Of a stretch of DNA of 64,000 nt, positions 1 to 8,895 are shown piece by piece (the stretch's first letter is position 1; each line of letters starts with the position of its first letter). The position numbers were made by a program, and so were the translations under genes. The notes beneath the pieces were generated by a model that ran no database searches, was not told the DNA's origin, and was given only the letters and a program-made list of their open reading frames with translations. This stretch comes from Huiozyma naganishii CBS 8797 (lineage: Eukaryota; Ascomycota; Saccharomycetes; Saccharomycetales; Saccharomycetaceae). The DNA lies in contig NC_035924.1 of the NCBI RefSeq assembly GCF_000348985.1, positions 372,001 through 436,000 of the forward strand. The letters are read 5' to 3'.

Positions 1-75
1 TGCAAAGTTATCTCCAGCTAAGAATCTTTCAAATAACTGAACAGCTTCGGCCACATGTATTTTCTCGCGGGGCAT
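1..75 (-). CDS. 5' part of an unidentified gene, cut by the window edge
   Basis: Reading leftward on the minus strand, one frame stays open to the window edge and has a protein-like composition. From the only in-frame ATG it reads MPREKIHVAEAVQLF and then FERFLAGDNFA. The frame is open for a further 24 codons upstream of that ATG, including RAKLFWRVRVIFAST, before a stop near position 149, so the true amino end may lie further upstream behind an intron, or translation may begin at the inner ATG. I do not recognise the protein. It would be divergent from SHG1, sharing the roughly 170-base gap. Only about 25 codons are visible, so neither function nor family can be given. Confidence 0.4.
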   Translation of the reverse strand, partial: MPREKIHVAEAVQLFERFLAGDNFA

Positions 76-248
76 AGCCGTACTTGCAAATATAACTCGA
101 ACTCTCCAAAAAAGTTTAGCTCTCTCATCGGGAGAATTGCGTCTTTAGTAAATAAAACTGTTTTTTTTGTATGATTAAATACTGGAAGACCTCTTCAATG
201 TCGAACAGAAAGGTAATGTAAGGCAAAGCCGGTTATAATCCAGTGGTA

Positions 249-620
249 ATGCCTGACTCTATTGATCCAGCTAAGAAACTTGCCGAAAAATTTAAGCAGC
301 AGGGGTATCTCGATCAGTTAAAGAGAGATGTTTTGACAACCCCAATAGCAATGCGCGAAAACGCATCGCCGCTGGAACAAACTATCAAAGATTTGGTCGT
401 TGAAGTGGTTAAAGATGTTGTTGCGAATGATGAAGATCTTATATTTAAGAACAGAGCAGCAACAAGTGCCCAAGTTGAATCACAAATTTTTAAAGGTGGA
501 TATCGAAAGTTGAACGAGGTGGAGAACGGTATAAACTTAGAAGAGTTCATCCAGGAAGCTATCAAAGATCCAAAACTTATAGCTTCTATAAAAACAAACC
601 TAGAGTCGTTAGTAGACTGA
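249..620 (+). CDS. SHG1: COMPASS histone methyltransferase complex subunit Shg1
   Basis: A 123-residue protein with the layout of the BOD1/Shg1 family, a small non-catalytic subunit of the Set1/COMPASS complex that methylates histone H3 lysine 4 in the nucleus. The amino part (DPAKKLAEKFKQQGYLDQLKR) is the family's short helical motif, followed by LEQTIKDLVVEVVKDV and an acidic, helical carboxyl half ending in LESLVD. S. cerevisiae Shg1 (YBR258C) is of similar size. The frame opens six bases earlier at a GTG, but the first ATG gives MPDSIDPAKKL and was chosen. The downstream neighbour is convergent. Identification rests on motif recognition; the neighbouring genes do not match the S. cerevisiae SHG1 surroundings. 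Confidence 0.8.
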   Translation: MPDSIDPAKKLAEKFKQQGYLDQLKRDVLTTPIAMRENASPLEQTIKDLVVEVVKDVVANDEDLIFKNRAATSAQVESQIFKGGYRKLNEVENGINLEEFIQEAIKDPKLIASIKTNLESLVD

Positions 621-752
621 AAGTAAGTTACGATTCAATTATTTTCTAAGAGAAAACACTTTTCAACTCTCACTGAGAGTGTTAAATGACTGTGAAATCG
701 TCCAAGATATGCAGATTATTGTCCATGTTACTTCATCATATATATTCCCTAA

Positions 753-2783
753 CTATAATTCCTTACATTTTGAAACCTCGGGATTTTGTGGCAGATCGTA
801 GGCAAAATCTTCTACGTAAAGCACACCTTTACGATCCAGTATGTAGAGGATATGTCCTGAAGAGTTAAACCGCATTGAGGCACACTCGTGAGCTCTATAA
901 GCATCCGCAACAAGGTCAACTAGAACTATCCGTTTCGTTTCGTCTTCAATCATTGTTGGTGCGGACATTATATAAACCGAACCATTTTTATCGAGAAACG
1001 CTATAGAATCGTTCCTAGGTGATATCTCACAACGATGAATCTTGGAACCTAGTTCCACTATTTTTGTTAACAAAGAAGGCTGAGCAACACTCCTTAATTC
1101 GCTTATATCTTCGATTTTTGTGTTGATAATGATAGGAGGAGAATTAAAGGCAGTGGAAGTGACACACATGAGATTAAAGTTCCCTGGAAACAACTTCGTG
1201 TCTGTTATCCCTTCTGACTCTAAAGACGTGTCGATTGATCTCAAACTTTTCATTATCAATCTCGGTTCATTGAGGGTTCTTAACGAAATGACCAAAAATC
1301 GAGATTCCATCGTTGTTGAACACGAAATGTAAAGACCGTCGTGTGATAAATTGATTGTGTTGATCGGATCGCGGTACGGCAGAGCTATCGTCAGTGGTGC
1401 AGGAAACACATATAGACCTGTCTGTTTATTCACGTTAATACGGTGTAATGTAATCAATGCCTGCTCTGTGTTGGTCTTTCTTTCTCTTCCGGTAATTCCG
1501 CAGGCAATCAGTGTACCTCCATGATCAATATCAATACAGCGCAAAGGGTATTTAGAAGCATAGAAATGGATCAGGCTTCCCTTTTCCGTCAGTTCGTGGA
1601 CCCTTAGCGAATTATTGGTATCTGAAATAATCAGTAAATCATCGGATAATGTGCAGAACACATAATCTCCACTTAGTACTTCTGAATTTGCTAATGCTGT
1701 TAAGTTTTTTTTGGAGAGTTCCAGCTTTTCAAATGACTTCCCGACCTCTCCCGTATTGCGACCACAGAACAGTAATTTAGGCGGATATTTGTCGATATCT
1801 GCAGGGATTGAAAATACTTCCCACTTATGTTTATCTATCAATGCAAATTTGGTACAACTGGGAGAAATGGCGGAGTTGATAAATAGTTTTGATTTAGTTT
1901 TTGAGGAACTTGGAGTGCGTCTTGAAAACAGATCGTTTCCTATAAAGTGGGAAACAGCTAGCAAAATACGATTCTTTTTTTCATCCAGATTTGACGATAT
2001 GTTGGGAACCACCGGTTCATTGAAATGTGCAGTATGATCTTTATGCCATTCTGGTTTTTTACATTCCTGTGATAACCGTTCTGTGATAATGGTATTAGAT
2101 TTATTAGCTAAGCTAACCATCTCCGACTTATTTTCAGTTTCTAAAGTGGTACTGTGTGTCAGGTATTGAGGATTTGCATCTGTATTGATTGGTCTTTCGG
2201 TAGTGGTATCGTCCGGTGTATTCTCGCTATTCATTTTAGAAGCAACTTTGAAAAAAAGGTTAAGTAGGGTGGTTTGCTGGTTGCTCGCATCAAGTTTCTT
2301 TGAATCCACTTGGTCAGTCTCTAGTGTCTTCTCCGGTATGTCGTTATTTTTGTACTCAGTAAACATTGCAGCTTCTTCAACCGGAAGAGTACTATTTTCC
2401 TCGGTACCTTCTGGCTTGTTCCCACCTCGCTCAATGTTTTCCTCCTGCAACTTGACTGTTTCCAAAGAGGTGCTTATTGAGTCTTCAAACCCATTTAATT
2501 GGTCATACAGACATCGCAACGGTTTAACAGGCCCTACCATCGATACATTCTTATTTTTACAAACTGGACAATAGATTAGTTCGTTGTGTGTGGCGTCTTT
2601 TATGGCGTCGAATAGCGACTCCGCTATGCAACATCCGCAGGATAGCATTGATGCATCATCCGCTATTGAATATCCAATGCCGTAGATATAATGTCCTGCT
2701 CTTTGGTCAAACTCGCAAGAGAACAATTCTTTTGGCAGGAACAAATCCTGTCGTATGACCTTCAATAGCTCTGAAGAGTTCAT
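753..2783 (-). CDS. Cys-rich plus beta-propeller protein, possibly a GID-complex modulator (Gid12-like)
   Basis: This 676-residue protein has three visible parts. Residues about 1-95 hold a cysteine-rich, U-box/RING-like module with CGCC near residue 50 and CPVC near residue 73, followed by KPLRCLYDQL. Residues about 100-270 are polar and low in complexity. From about residue 290 to the end there are repeated beta-strand units of the propeller kind (YVFCTLSDDLLIISD, LRCIDIDHGGTLIACG, TINLSHDGLYISCS, EISPRNDSIAFLD). S. cerevisiae YDL176W/Gid12, a beta-propeller protein that caps the GID ubiquitin ligase, and YBR259W, which lies beside SHG1 there, are of comparable length and are the two candidates I would test first. 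I cannot decide between them, so no symbol is given. It is convergent with SHG1 and divergent from MIC19. Confidence 0.5.
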   Translation of the reverse strand: MNSSELLKVIRQDLFLPKELFSCEFDQRAGHYIYGIGYSIADDASMLSCGCCIAESLFDAIKDATHNELIYCPVCKNKNVSMVGPVKPLRCLYDQLNGFEDSISTSLETVKLQEENIERGGNKPEGTEENSTLPVEEAAMFTEYKNNDIPEKTLETDQVDSKKLDASNQQTTLLNLFFKVASKMNSENTPDDTTTERPINTDANPQYLTHSTTLETENKSEMVSLANKSNTIITERLSQECKKPEWHKDHTAHFNEPVVPNISSNLDEKKNRILLAVSHFIGNDLFSRRTPSSSKTKSKLFINSAISPSCTKFALIDKHKWEVFSIPADIDKYPPKLLFCGRNTGEVGKSFEKLELSKKNLTALANSEVLSGDYVFCTLSDDLLIISDTNNSLRVHELTEKGSLIHFYASKYPLRCIDIDHGGTLIACGITGRERKTNTEQALITLHRINVNKQTGLYVFPAPLTIALPYRDPINTINLSHDGLYISCSTTMESRFLVISLRTLNEPRLIMKSLRSIDTSLESEGITDTKLFPGNFNLMCVTSTAFNSPPIIINTKIEDISELRSVAQPSLLTKIVELGSKIHRCEISPRNDSIAFLDKNGSVYIMSAPTMIEDETKRIVLVDLVADAYRAHECASMRFNSSGHILYILDRKGVLYVEDFAYDLPQNPEVSKCKEL

Positions 2784-3258
2784 GCTCTCAAATCCTGGAT
2801 AGCAATTGACAATAGTTTGTTAAAGCAGAACAGGTATTAGTCGCACAGTGCGATGTAAGCACCTTCTCTCAGTATCGTTGTCAACGAGCGAACCGGTGAT
2901 AATTTCCTAATCAGAAATGTTGTTGACCAATACGTACACGAGAAGCAATTACAGCGTGAGTTCGTAAGAGGTAGCAGCGCTGTAAAGCTCTGTATTCTAT
3001 ATGGGGACACACAGCTGTTCGAATATACGCAACGAGAGCATAAATCGGTATGAAGTTGCTATGTTGATGGTTTGCGATGAGAGCATTATTTTAAATCCAA
3101 TGAGAGACGTACATTTCTAAGAACATATATTTTATAAAAAAACAACGAATATGGAGAGATTGAAGAAACTGTTTGCTGTTCAAGTATTGCTAATCGTCGA
3201 TACATCAGTTCTAGCATTCTCTGTAATTTGCAGTGAGTGAGTGAAGAGTACAGTCATT
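2784..3258. promoter_or_regulatory. Divergent intergenic region between the propeller gene and MIC19
   Basis: The space holds the upstream regions of two divergent genes. An AT-rich stretch with a TATA-like run lies near 3128-3140, about 120 bases before the MIC19 ATG. No RNA gene was seen. One 64-codon frame at 2859-3053 on the plus strand is open but lacks a start codon and is treated under findings. Confidence 0.4.
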
Positions 3259-3717
3259 ATGGGGGCTCAAGCATCAAAACCAGAAGACAGCGCAGTTTTT
3301 GCCATTGATTCTACATTGAAGCTTTCCGATGATATTGTGAGCAAGCTGCAGCATAGCACTGAAACAGATTTCTCGAGAAGGGAGGATGCCGAGAGATTTA
3401 TCGAAGAGAAAGTAGCGCAGAAGTTGACAAGGTTGGAGAAGGATGCATTGAGAAAGTTTGAAGACACACTCGATACTTCTTTGATTTTAACGGAGATTGA
3501 GAATGATCCCCTGAGCTCAAAAAAATTGGATGCCAAAATTCTTACCTTGAGTGATAACTTGAAGAAGTTGGACGAAAGGGACGAGCAGAAGTTAAAGCAG
3601 ATAGGCACCAAGGGGCAAGAAGTGAGAAACAAGCTGGCGCAGTGTTTGGCCGACAATAAGGGTAAACCGTTGAATTGCTACGAATACATCGAGCAGTTCA
3701 AAAAGATCATTGGTTGA
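3259..3717 (+). CDS. MIC19: MICOS complex subunit Mic19
   Basis: The 152-residue product is the Mic19 (Aim13) subunit of the mitochondrial contact site and cristae organizing system, a peripheral inner-membrane protein that connects Mic60 to the Mic10 subcomplex. The protein starts MGAQASKPEDSAVF, a typical N-myristoylation signal with glycine at position 2; this decides the start, since the frame opens earlier at a non-ATG codon. A long charged helical middle follows (about residues 40-125). The carboxyl end has the reduced CHCH motif with a single cysteine pair, CLADNKGKPLNC, as in yeast Mic19. S. cerevisiae YFR011C is about 170 residues. It is convergent with UBP6, as in S. cerevisiae, which supports the call. 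Confidence 0.93.
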   Translation: MGAQASKPEDSAVFAIDSTLKLSDDIVSKLQHSTETDFSRREDAERFIEEKVAQKLTRLEKDALRKFEDTLDTSLILTEIENDPLSSKKLDAKILTLSDNLKKLDERDEQKLKQIGTKGQEVRNKLAQCLADNKGKPLNCYEYIEQFKKIIG

Positions 3718-3972
3718 ACAGCGACGATGCAAAAATGTAACGCCGTTTGTATCATCAAGAACTGAATGAGAAGAAAAATAAAAAGAAGATTCGTATTTAA
3801 TATTCTTTCTTTCTCTGGGAAAGTAAAACAGAGACCTAGAACATTTGTATAAAGAAAAAAAGATCCCTGCACATGCTAAACTTCTCCATCATTAAACTGA
3901 GTTAAGGCAGTAGAGTAGTTTAAAGATGTCAATGTCTAAAGAAAGCGAAAAAAAGAGCACCGTTTTACATTC

Positions 3973-5472
3973 TCATAGACCGAAACCTTGGTACATCAGG
4001 ATGAGCGCACTGTCACTCTCACCACCTCCGGCCAGTGCTTCCACCCTTTCCTTTTCAACTATACTAACCTTGTCGTCGTTGAATTTATACCAAACGTTTT
4101 CGTCGTTTTCATCTCTGATGAAAGCTTGGTAGTGGCCCGAATCAGAGTTGGCCCCCTGATGGGTGATGACTCCTACCAAATTGTATACACACGATGGGTT
4201 CTCGCCAGCTTGTAAATCCGGAGGGAAATGTTTCTTAAATTCGTCCCGCCAGTACTCCTTTTCGCTGGCCTCTAAAGCGTGTTCGGTTTCCGAATGTTCC
4301 TTTGGGGTGGCAAAGGAGCCCTCGGTGACAGTGGCGCCACCGTCGAGCTTCCGTTTTTTCGCATCGCGTTGCTTTTCCTCTCTCAGTTTATCCACCGTTC
4401 TTAGTTCGTCTCTCACTTTGATTTTTTCCTGTTGATACTCTGGGGTCAGTATGTCACTGACGTCCAGCTGGAATGGGAAGACAACTTTCCTTAGAATCTT
4501 CGACTTCTTGTTACTGGATCTCTTCCAGAAGAACCGGACATACTGTATAGTCAGATACTTGGGCAATTTCGTAATTTTCTTCTCCACATTGTAGATGGAG
4601 TTGACGCCCGTTGTGTTTGATCTTTTCTCGATCTTCTCATTCAGGGACTCGAAGATTCCATTTCTTAAGAAGTTGGTCGTACCGGAAATATGACATTGCA
4701 ATTTAACGTCGCTCTCGTCCTCCTTGACAGTAACATCATCAGGGTTTTGTGTGTCCGTCACCGTGGTTTTGAATTTGATACTAAAGTCCTCAGAGAATTT
4801 ATCACCAAACACAACGGTCATTGAGTGGAACAGTTGTGTGAAAAGTTCCTCTGCGTCCTGTTGCTTGTAAAATCCGGCCTGAGGGTCCCTCTCGGCAAAC
4901 TGGGGATACACTTTCCGAAGAACATTTATGAGCACAATTGGCAACACAGACTGGTAGTTCTTCTGTTTCAAGCTCTCAAAGCAGTGCTTTAACTCGAGGA
5001 TAAGTTTGTGATGCATTTCGTCTTGTGGGTTAAGGTTGGTAAACGCCTTTGGGTCATAGTTCAAAATCAGCTCCCTCAGCTGATCCATTCTGAAGAGAGA
5101 CTGCAATGTGGCATTCAAGTAGCATGTGTTCCCCATATTTTTAAACCCAATTGGCAATTCATTAAACCTCGAAACTTGCTGGTCCGGTGACAAGTCTTCG
5201 ATGAAGTGGCTTGCCGTCTTGGGTTTCGTAATCAAATTTGCGTCTGGAGTACCCAGCAGCATAACCGTCGAACCAGCCTTAATAACACTGGATAAATCGC
5301 TCGCACTCTTATCGGTCAATCCGCCCTTAACCATGTATTTCTGACGTTCCTGCGGCACATGCGTAAGCGATTCCACCTGCTCCCTTAGCTGGCCAGCGGT
5401 CGTTTCCCCCGTGATACTAATGGGGTGAACTTTCCCAGCATGCTTGATGTTAAATGTAAGTTGATCAGACAT
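3973..5472 (-). CDS. UBP6: Proteasome-associated deubiquitinase Ubp6
   Basis: Ubp6 (human USP14) removes ubiquitin from substrates at the 19S regulatory particle and recycles it. The protein is 499 residues, the same length as S. cerevisiae Ubp6. Residues 1-75 form a ubiquitin-like domain ([16 protein letters not shown], then QKYMVKGGL) that docks on Rpn1. The USP catalytic domain follows: the Cys box [12 protein letters not shown] places the nucleophile at Cys117, and the His box [12 protein letters not shown] places the histidine at His447. The frame opens at a TTG 36 bases upstream, but the ATG giving [11 protein letters not shown] matches the family start. The gene is convergent with MIC19 and divergent from DIS3, and a near-match to the Rpn4 element lies about 97 bases upstream of the ATG. 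Confidence 0.97.
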   Translation of the reverse strand: MSDQLTFNIKHAGKVHPISITGETTAGQLREQVESLTHVPQERQKYMVKGGLTDKSASDLSSVIKAGSTVMLLGTPDANLITKPKTASHFIEDLSPDQQVSRFNELPIGFKNMGNTCYLNATLQSLFRMDQLRELILNYDPKAFTNLNPQDEMHHKLILELKHCFESLKQKNYQSVLPIVLINVLRKVYPQFAERDPQAGFYKQQDAEELFTQLFHSMTVVFGDKFSEDFSIKFKTTVTDTQNPDDVTVKEDESDVKLQCHISGTTNFLRNGIFESLNEKIEKRSNTTGVNSIYNVEKKITKLPKYLTIQYVRFFWKRSSNKKSKILRKVVFPFQLDVSDILTPEYQQEKIKVRDELRTVDKLREEKQRDAKKRKLDGGATVTEGSFATPKEHSETEHALEASEKEYWRDEFKKHFPPDLQAGENPSCVYNLVGVITHQGANSDSGHYQAFIRDENDENVWYKFNDDKVSIVEKERVEALAGGGESDSALILMYQGFGL

Positions 5473-5568
5473 ATCACTACCAACACTGCTTACAACAGAT
5501 ACCCGCAAGAGACTCTGAACGGCTCAATGGTCCACTCCCGAACCGCTTAACCAGAGGCTTTTATTATA

Positions 5569-5577
5569 TGTGGCAAA
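5569..5577 (+). promoter_or_regulatory. Near-match to the Rpn4 proteasome element (PACE)
   Basis: TGTGGCAAA differs at one position from the Rpn4 consensus GGTGGCAAA. It lies in the short divergent region between UBP6 and DIS3, about 97 bases from the UBP6 ATG. Rpn4 is known to drive proteasome and proteasome-associated genes, so UBP6 is the likely target. Binding is inferred from sequence only. Confidence 0.45.
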
Positions 5578-5735
5578 ATATAGGAACGAACATTGGAGAT
5601 CTAAGAACCGGGTAACGGAATAAATTTTTCAAGTGAAAAGTCTCGAGAAGTTCGCGATGAGTTGCACTTTGGATGTTGTATGGAGATGGATAGATGTTGC
5701 TGTAGTCGTTAGTGCTTCCACCTCTCGATCAACGT

Positions 5736-8726
5736 ATGTCTACCTCTGTATCTACCAGGAAGAGACTTTCTGAGGGCCTAGCTGTGACGCAGAAGGTTTT
5801 CATTCGGTCAAGAAACGGTAATGCCACCAAGATTGTGAGGGAACACTACTTGCGGAACGATATCCCGTGTCTTTCGACTGCCTGTCAGAAATGCTCTGAG
5901 ATTGTTGTGCCGAATGCAGCAAACGAATTGCCCAAGTTTGTGCTTTCGGCGGACCCAATGGCTATTGGGCTCGGGAAACATTACGTTGTGCTAGATACAA
6001 ATATTGTGCTTTTGGCGATTGATCTGTTGGAGAACCCAAGCTGTTTCTCGGATGTCATCATCCCACAGATTGTTTTGGACGAGGTCCGGAATAGATCGTA
6101 CCCAGTTTATCTCAGATTAAGAGCTCTGTGTAGGGACAGTAACGAGACTAAAAGATTTATTGTCTTCCACAACGAGTTTTCCGAATACACGTACATCAAC
6201 AGGCAAAAGGACGAAACCATCAACGATAGAAACGATAGGGCCATCAGGCAGACTTGTGAGTGGTACGGTGAACATTTGAAGGAGACTGGGATTAAGATTG
6301 TACTAGTGTCAAACGATAAGCTGAACAGAGAGGCAGCCAAAAGCCAGGATTCTGATAAATACACCACTTTAAATTTGAACAAGTACGTCGACGCTTTGCC
6401 AAACGGAGAAGAGATTAAAGATCTGATTCCAAACGTGGATCCTAAAACAGAGGCATCTTTGAACGAGGAAGACCTGAATGAATTCACTTTCCCCGAGTAC
6501 TATTCTACCGCTAGAATCATGGGTGGTATTAGAAACGGCGTTCTGTACCAAGGTAATATCCAGATATCCGAGTACAATTTCTTGGAAGGTGCTGTGTCAC
6601 TACCTAGCTTCTCGAAACCTGTTCTTATTGTAGGACAGATGAATCTGAACAGGGCGTTCAACGGTGATCAAGTTGTCGTTGAGTTGTTACCGGAATCTGA
6701 ATGGCAGGCACCATCTTCAGTGGCACTTGATTCCGAACATTTCGACGTCAACGATAATCCAGGTAATGAAGGCGATGAGGGAGATGACGTTGTAGCCTCT
6801 AAAAACCCAATCATATCAGACAAACAACGTCGTATGTTGGCCAAGGACGCTATCCAGGCGCAGAAAGCGCAGAAAGTTCGACCAACTGCCAGAGTTGTTG
6901 CCATTACAAGAAGATCGTGGAGACAGTACGTTGGTCAAATTGCTCCTAACTCTGTTGACTTACAAACTGCCGGCACTCAGAATGTGTTTATAATTTTGAT
7001 GGATAAGTGCTTACCAAAGATCAGAATAAGAACGAGACGTGCCGCTGAACTGCTCGATAAGAGAGTTGTAATCTCAGTTGATTCTTGGCCAGCGAATTAT
7101 AAATACCCATTGGGGCATTTTGTAAGAGATTTGGGTACCATTGAATCTGCACAAGCGGAAACAGAGGCCCTACTACTTGAGCACGATGTCGAATACAGAC
7201 CCTTCTCGAAAAAAGTGCTGGAATGTTTACCGGAAGAGGGACATGATTGGAAGGCTCCAGTGTCTGTGGACGACATTGAAGCTAACAAGGCAGACCCATT
7301 GTTGGCCAAGAGGAAGGACTTGAGGGATAAGTTGATTTGTAGTATTGACCCGCCAGGATGTGTTGATATCGATGACGCACTGCATGCTAAGAAACTGCCC
7401 AATGGTCATTGGGAAGTCGGTGTCCATATCGCCGATGTTACCCACTTCGTCAAGCCAGGCACAGCTCTAGACGCGGAAGGTGCGTCGAGGGGGACATCTG
7501 TCTATTTGGTCGATAAACGTATTGATATGTTGCCGATGCTGCTGGGTACAGACCTATGTTCATTGAAGCCATATGTTGATAGATTTGCCTTTTCTGTGAT
7601 CTGGGAGTTGGATGAAAATGCCGATATTATAAATGTTGAATTTCACAAATCCGTAATTAGATCTAGAGAAGCATTCGCTTACGAGCAGGCCCAGTTAAGA
7701 ATTGACGATCCCAAACAACAAGATGAGTTGACTTTAGGAATGAGGGCTCTATTGCAACTGTCTATCAAATTAAAGCAAAAAAGGTTAGAAGCTGGTGCTC
7801 TGAACTTGGCGTCACCAGAAGTTAAAGTCCATATGGATAGCGAAACCTCTGATCCAGGTGAAGTTGAGATAAAAAAACTACTGGCGACTAATTCATTGGT
7901 CGAAGAATTTATGCTGTTGGCCAACATTTCGGTTGCAAGAAAGATATATGATTCCTTCCCTCAGACGGCAATGCTGAGGAGACACGCTCCTCCACCGGCA
8001 ACAAATTTCGAGATCTTGAATGAAATGTTGCAGAGAAGAAAAAATATGTCGATCTCAGTGGAATCTTCGAAAGCGTTGGCAGACTCGTTGGATCGCTGTG
8101 AAGATCCAAAGGATCCGTATTTCAATACATTGGTGAGAATTATGTCAACGAGATGTATGATGGCTGCACAATACTTCTATTCGGGAGCTTACTCTTATCC
8201 TGATTTCAGACATTATGGTCTAGCTGTGGATATATATACGCATTTTACCTCTCCCATTAGACGTTACTGTGATATTGTGGCACACAGACAACTTGCCGGT
8301 GCGATTGATTATGAACCTCTAAGTTTAGATCACAGAGATAAGCACAAAATGGACATGATCTGTAGAAACATCAACAGGAAACACAGAAATGCCCAATTTG
8401 CGGGTAGAGCAAGTATAGAATACTACGTTGGCCAAGTCATGAAGAACAACGAATCTTTGGAATCCGGTTATGTGATAAAGGTGTTCAATAACGGTATTGT
8501 TGTACTGGTTCCTAAATTTGGTGTTGAAGGTTTAATTAGGCTGGAAAACCTGACAGACGACACACATTCCGCTGAGTTTGATGAAGTGGAATATAAACTT
8601 ACATTCACATCAAAAGACTCTAAAAATCGGAGAGAAGTATTTGTTTTTGATCAAGTGCAAGTGCAAGTTAGATCTGTCTTGGATCCAATCACAAACAAAC
8701 GTAAGGCTGAACTAATATTGAAATAA
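5736..8726 (+). CDS. DIS3: Exosome catalytic subunit Dis3/Rrp44
   Basis: Dis3 is the 3'-5' exoribonuclease and endonuclease of the RNA exosome, active in nucleus and cytoplasm. The product is 996 residues (S. cerevisiae 1001). Near the amino end is a Cys-containing segment ([10 protein letters not shown]) and then the PIN endonuclease domain beginning [11 protein letters not shown] with further acidic residues at VSNDKLNRE. Cold-shock domains follow ([12 protein letters not shown] onward). The RNB domain has [13 protein letters not shown] with Asp544, Asp546 and Asp547 in the catalytic cluster, and [17 protein letters not shown] carboxyl S1 domain ends at KRKAELILK. Conservation with the S. 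cerevisiae protein is very high. The frame opens 24 bases earlier at a GTG; the ATG giving [15 protein letters not shown] fits the family. In S. cerevisiae this gene is on chromosome XV, away from UBP6. Confidence 0.98.
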   Translation: MSTSVSTRKRLSEGLAVTQKVFIRSRNGNATKIVREHYLRNDIPCLSTACQKCSEIVVPNAANELPKFVLSADPMAIGLGKHYVVLDTNIVLLAIDLLENPSCFSDVIIPQIVLDEVRNRSYPVYLRLRALCRDSNETKRFIVFHNEFSEYTYINRQKDETINDRNDRAIRQTCEWYGEHLKETGIKIVLVSNDKLNREAAKSQDSDKYTTLNLNKYVDALPNGEEIKDLIPNVDPKTEASLNEEDLNEFTFPEYYSTARIMGGIRNGVLYQGNIQISEYNFLEGAVSLPSFSKPVLIVGQMNLNRAFNGDQVVVELLPESEWQAPSSVALDSEHFDVNDNPGNEGDEGDDVVASKNPIISDKQRRMLAKDAIQAQKAQKVRPTARVVAITRRSWRQYVGQIAPNSVDLQTAGTQNVFIILMDKCLPKIRIRTRRAAELLDKRVVISVDSWPANYKYPLGHFVRDLGTIESAQAETEALLLEHDVEYRPFSKKVLECLPEEGHDWKAPVSVDDIEANKADPLLAKRKDLRDKLICSIDPPGCVDIDDALHAKKLPNGHWEVGVHIADVTHFVKPGTALDAEGASRGTSVYLVDKRIDMLPMLLGTDLCSLKPYVDRFAFSVIWELDENADIINVEFHKSVIRSREAFAYEQAQLRIDDPKQQDELTLGMRALLQLSIKLKQKRLEAGALNLASPEVKVHMDSETSDPGEVEIKKLLATNSLVEEFMLLANISVARKIYDSFPQTAMLRRHAPPPATNFEILNEMLQRRKNMSISVESSKALADSLDRCEDPKDPYFNTLVRIMSTRCMMAAQYFYSGAYSYPDFRHYGLAVDIYTHFTSPIRRYCDIVAHRQLAGAIDYEPLSLDHRDKHKMDMICRNINRKHRNAQFAGRASIEYYVGQVMKNNESLESGYVIKVFNNGIVVLVPKFGVEGLIRLENLTDDTHSAEFDEVEYKLTFTSKDSKNRREVFVFDQVQVQVRSVLDPITNKRKAELILK

Positions 8727-8895
8727 TCTCAAATATTATTCATTTTTTATAAACGATGATATGTATTCTTAGATCAAGTAGGTATTGACTGCTTTATCAA
8801 CGCTTGAACAGTAAAATGTCTTTCTCCGGTGAACCAATTTAAAATATATATACTTCTACATATAGATTTTATAGGTGGCATATTAAACGATAGCA

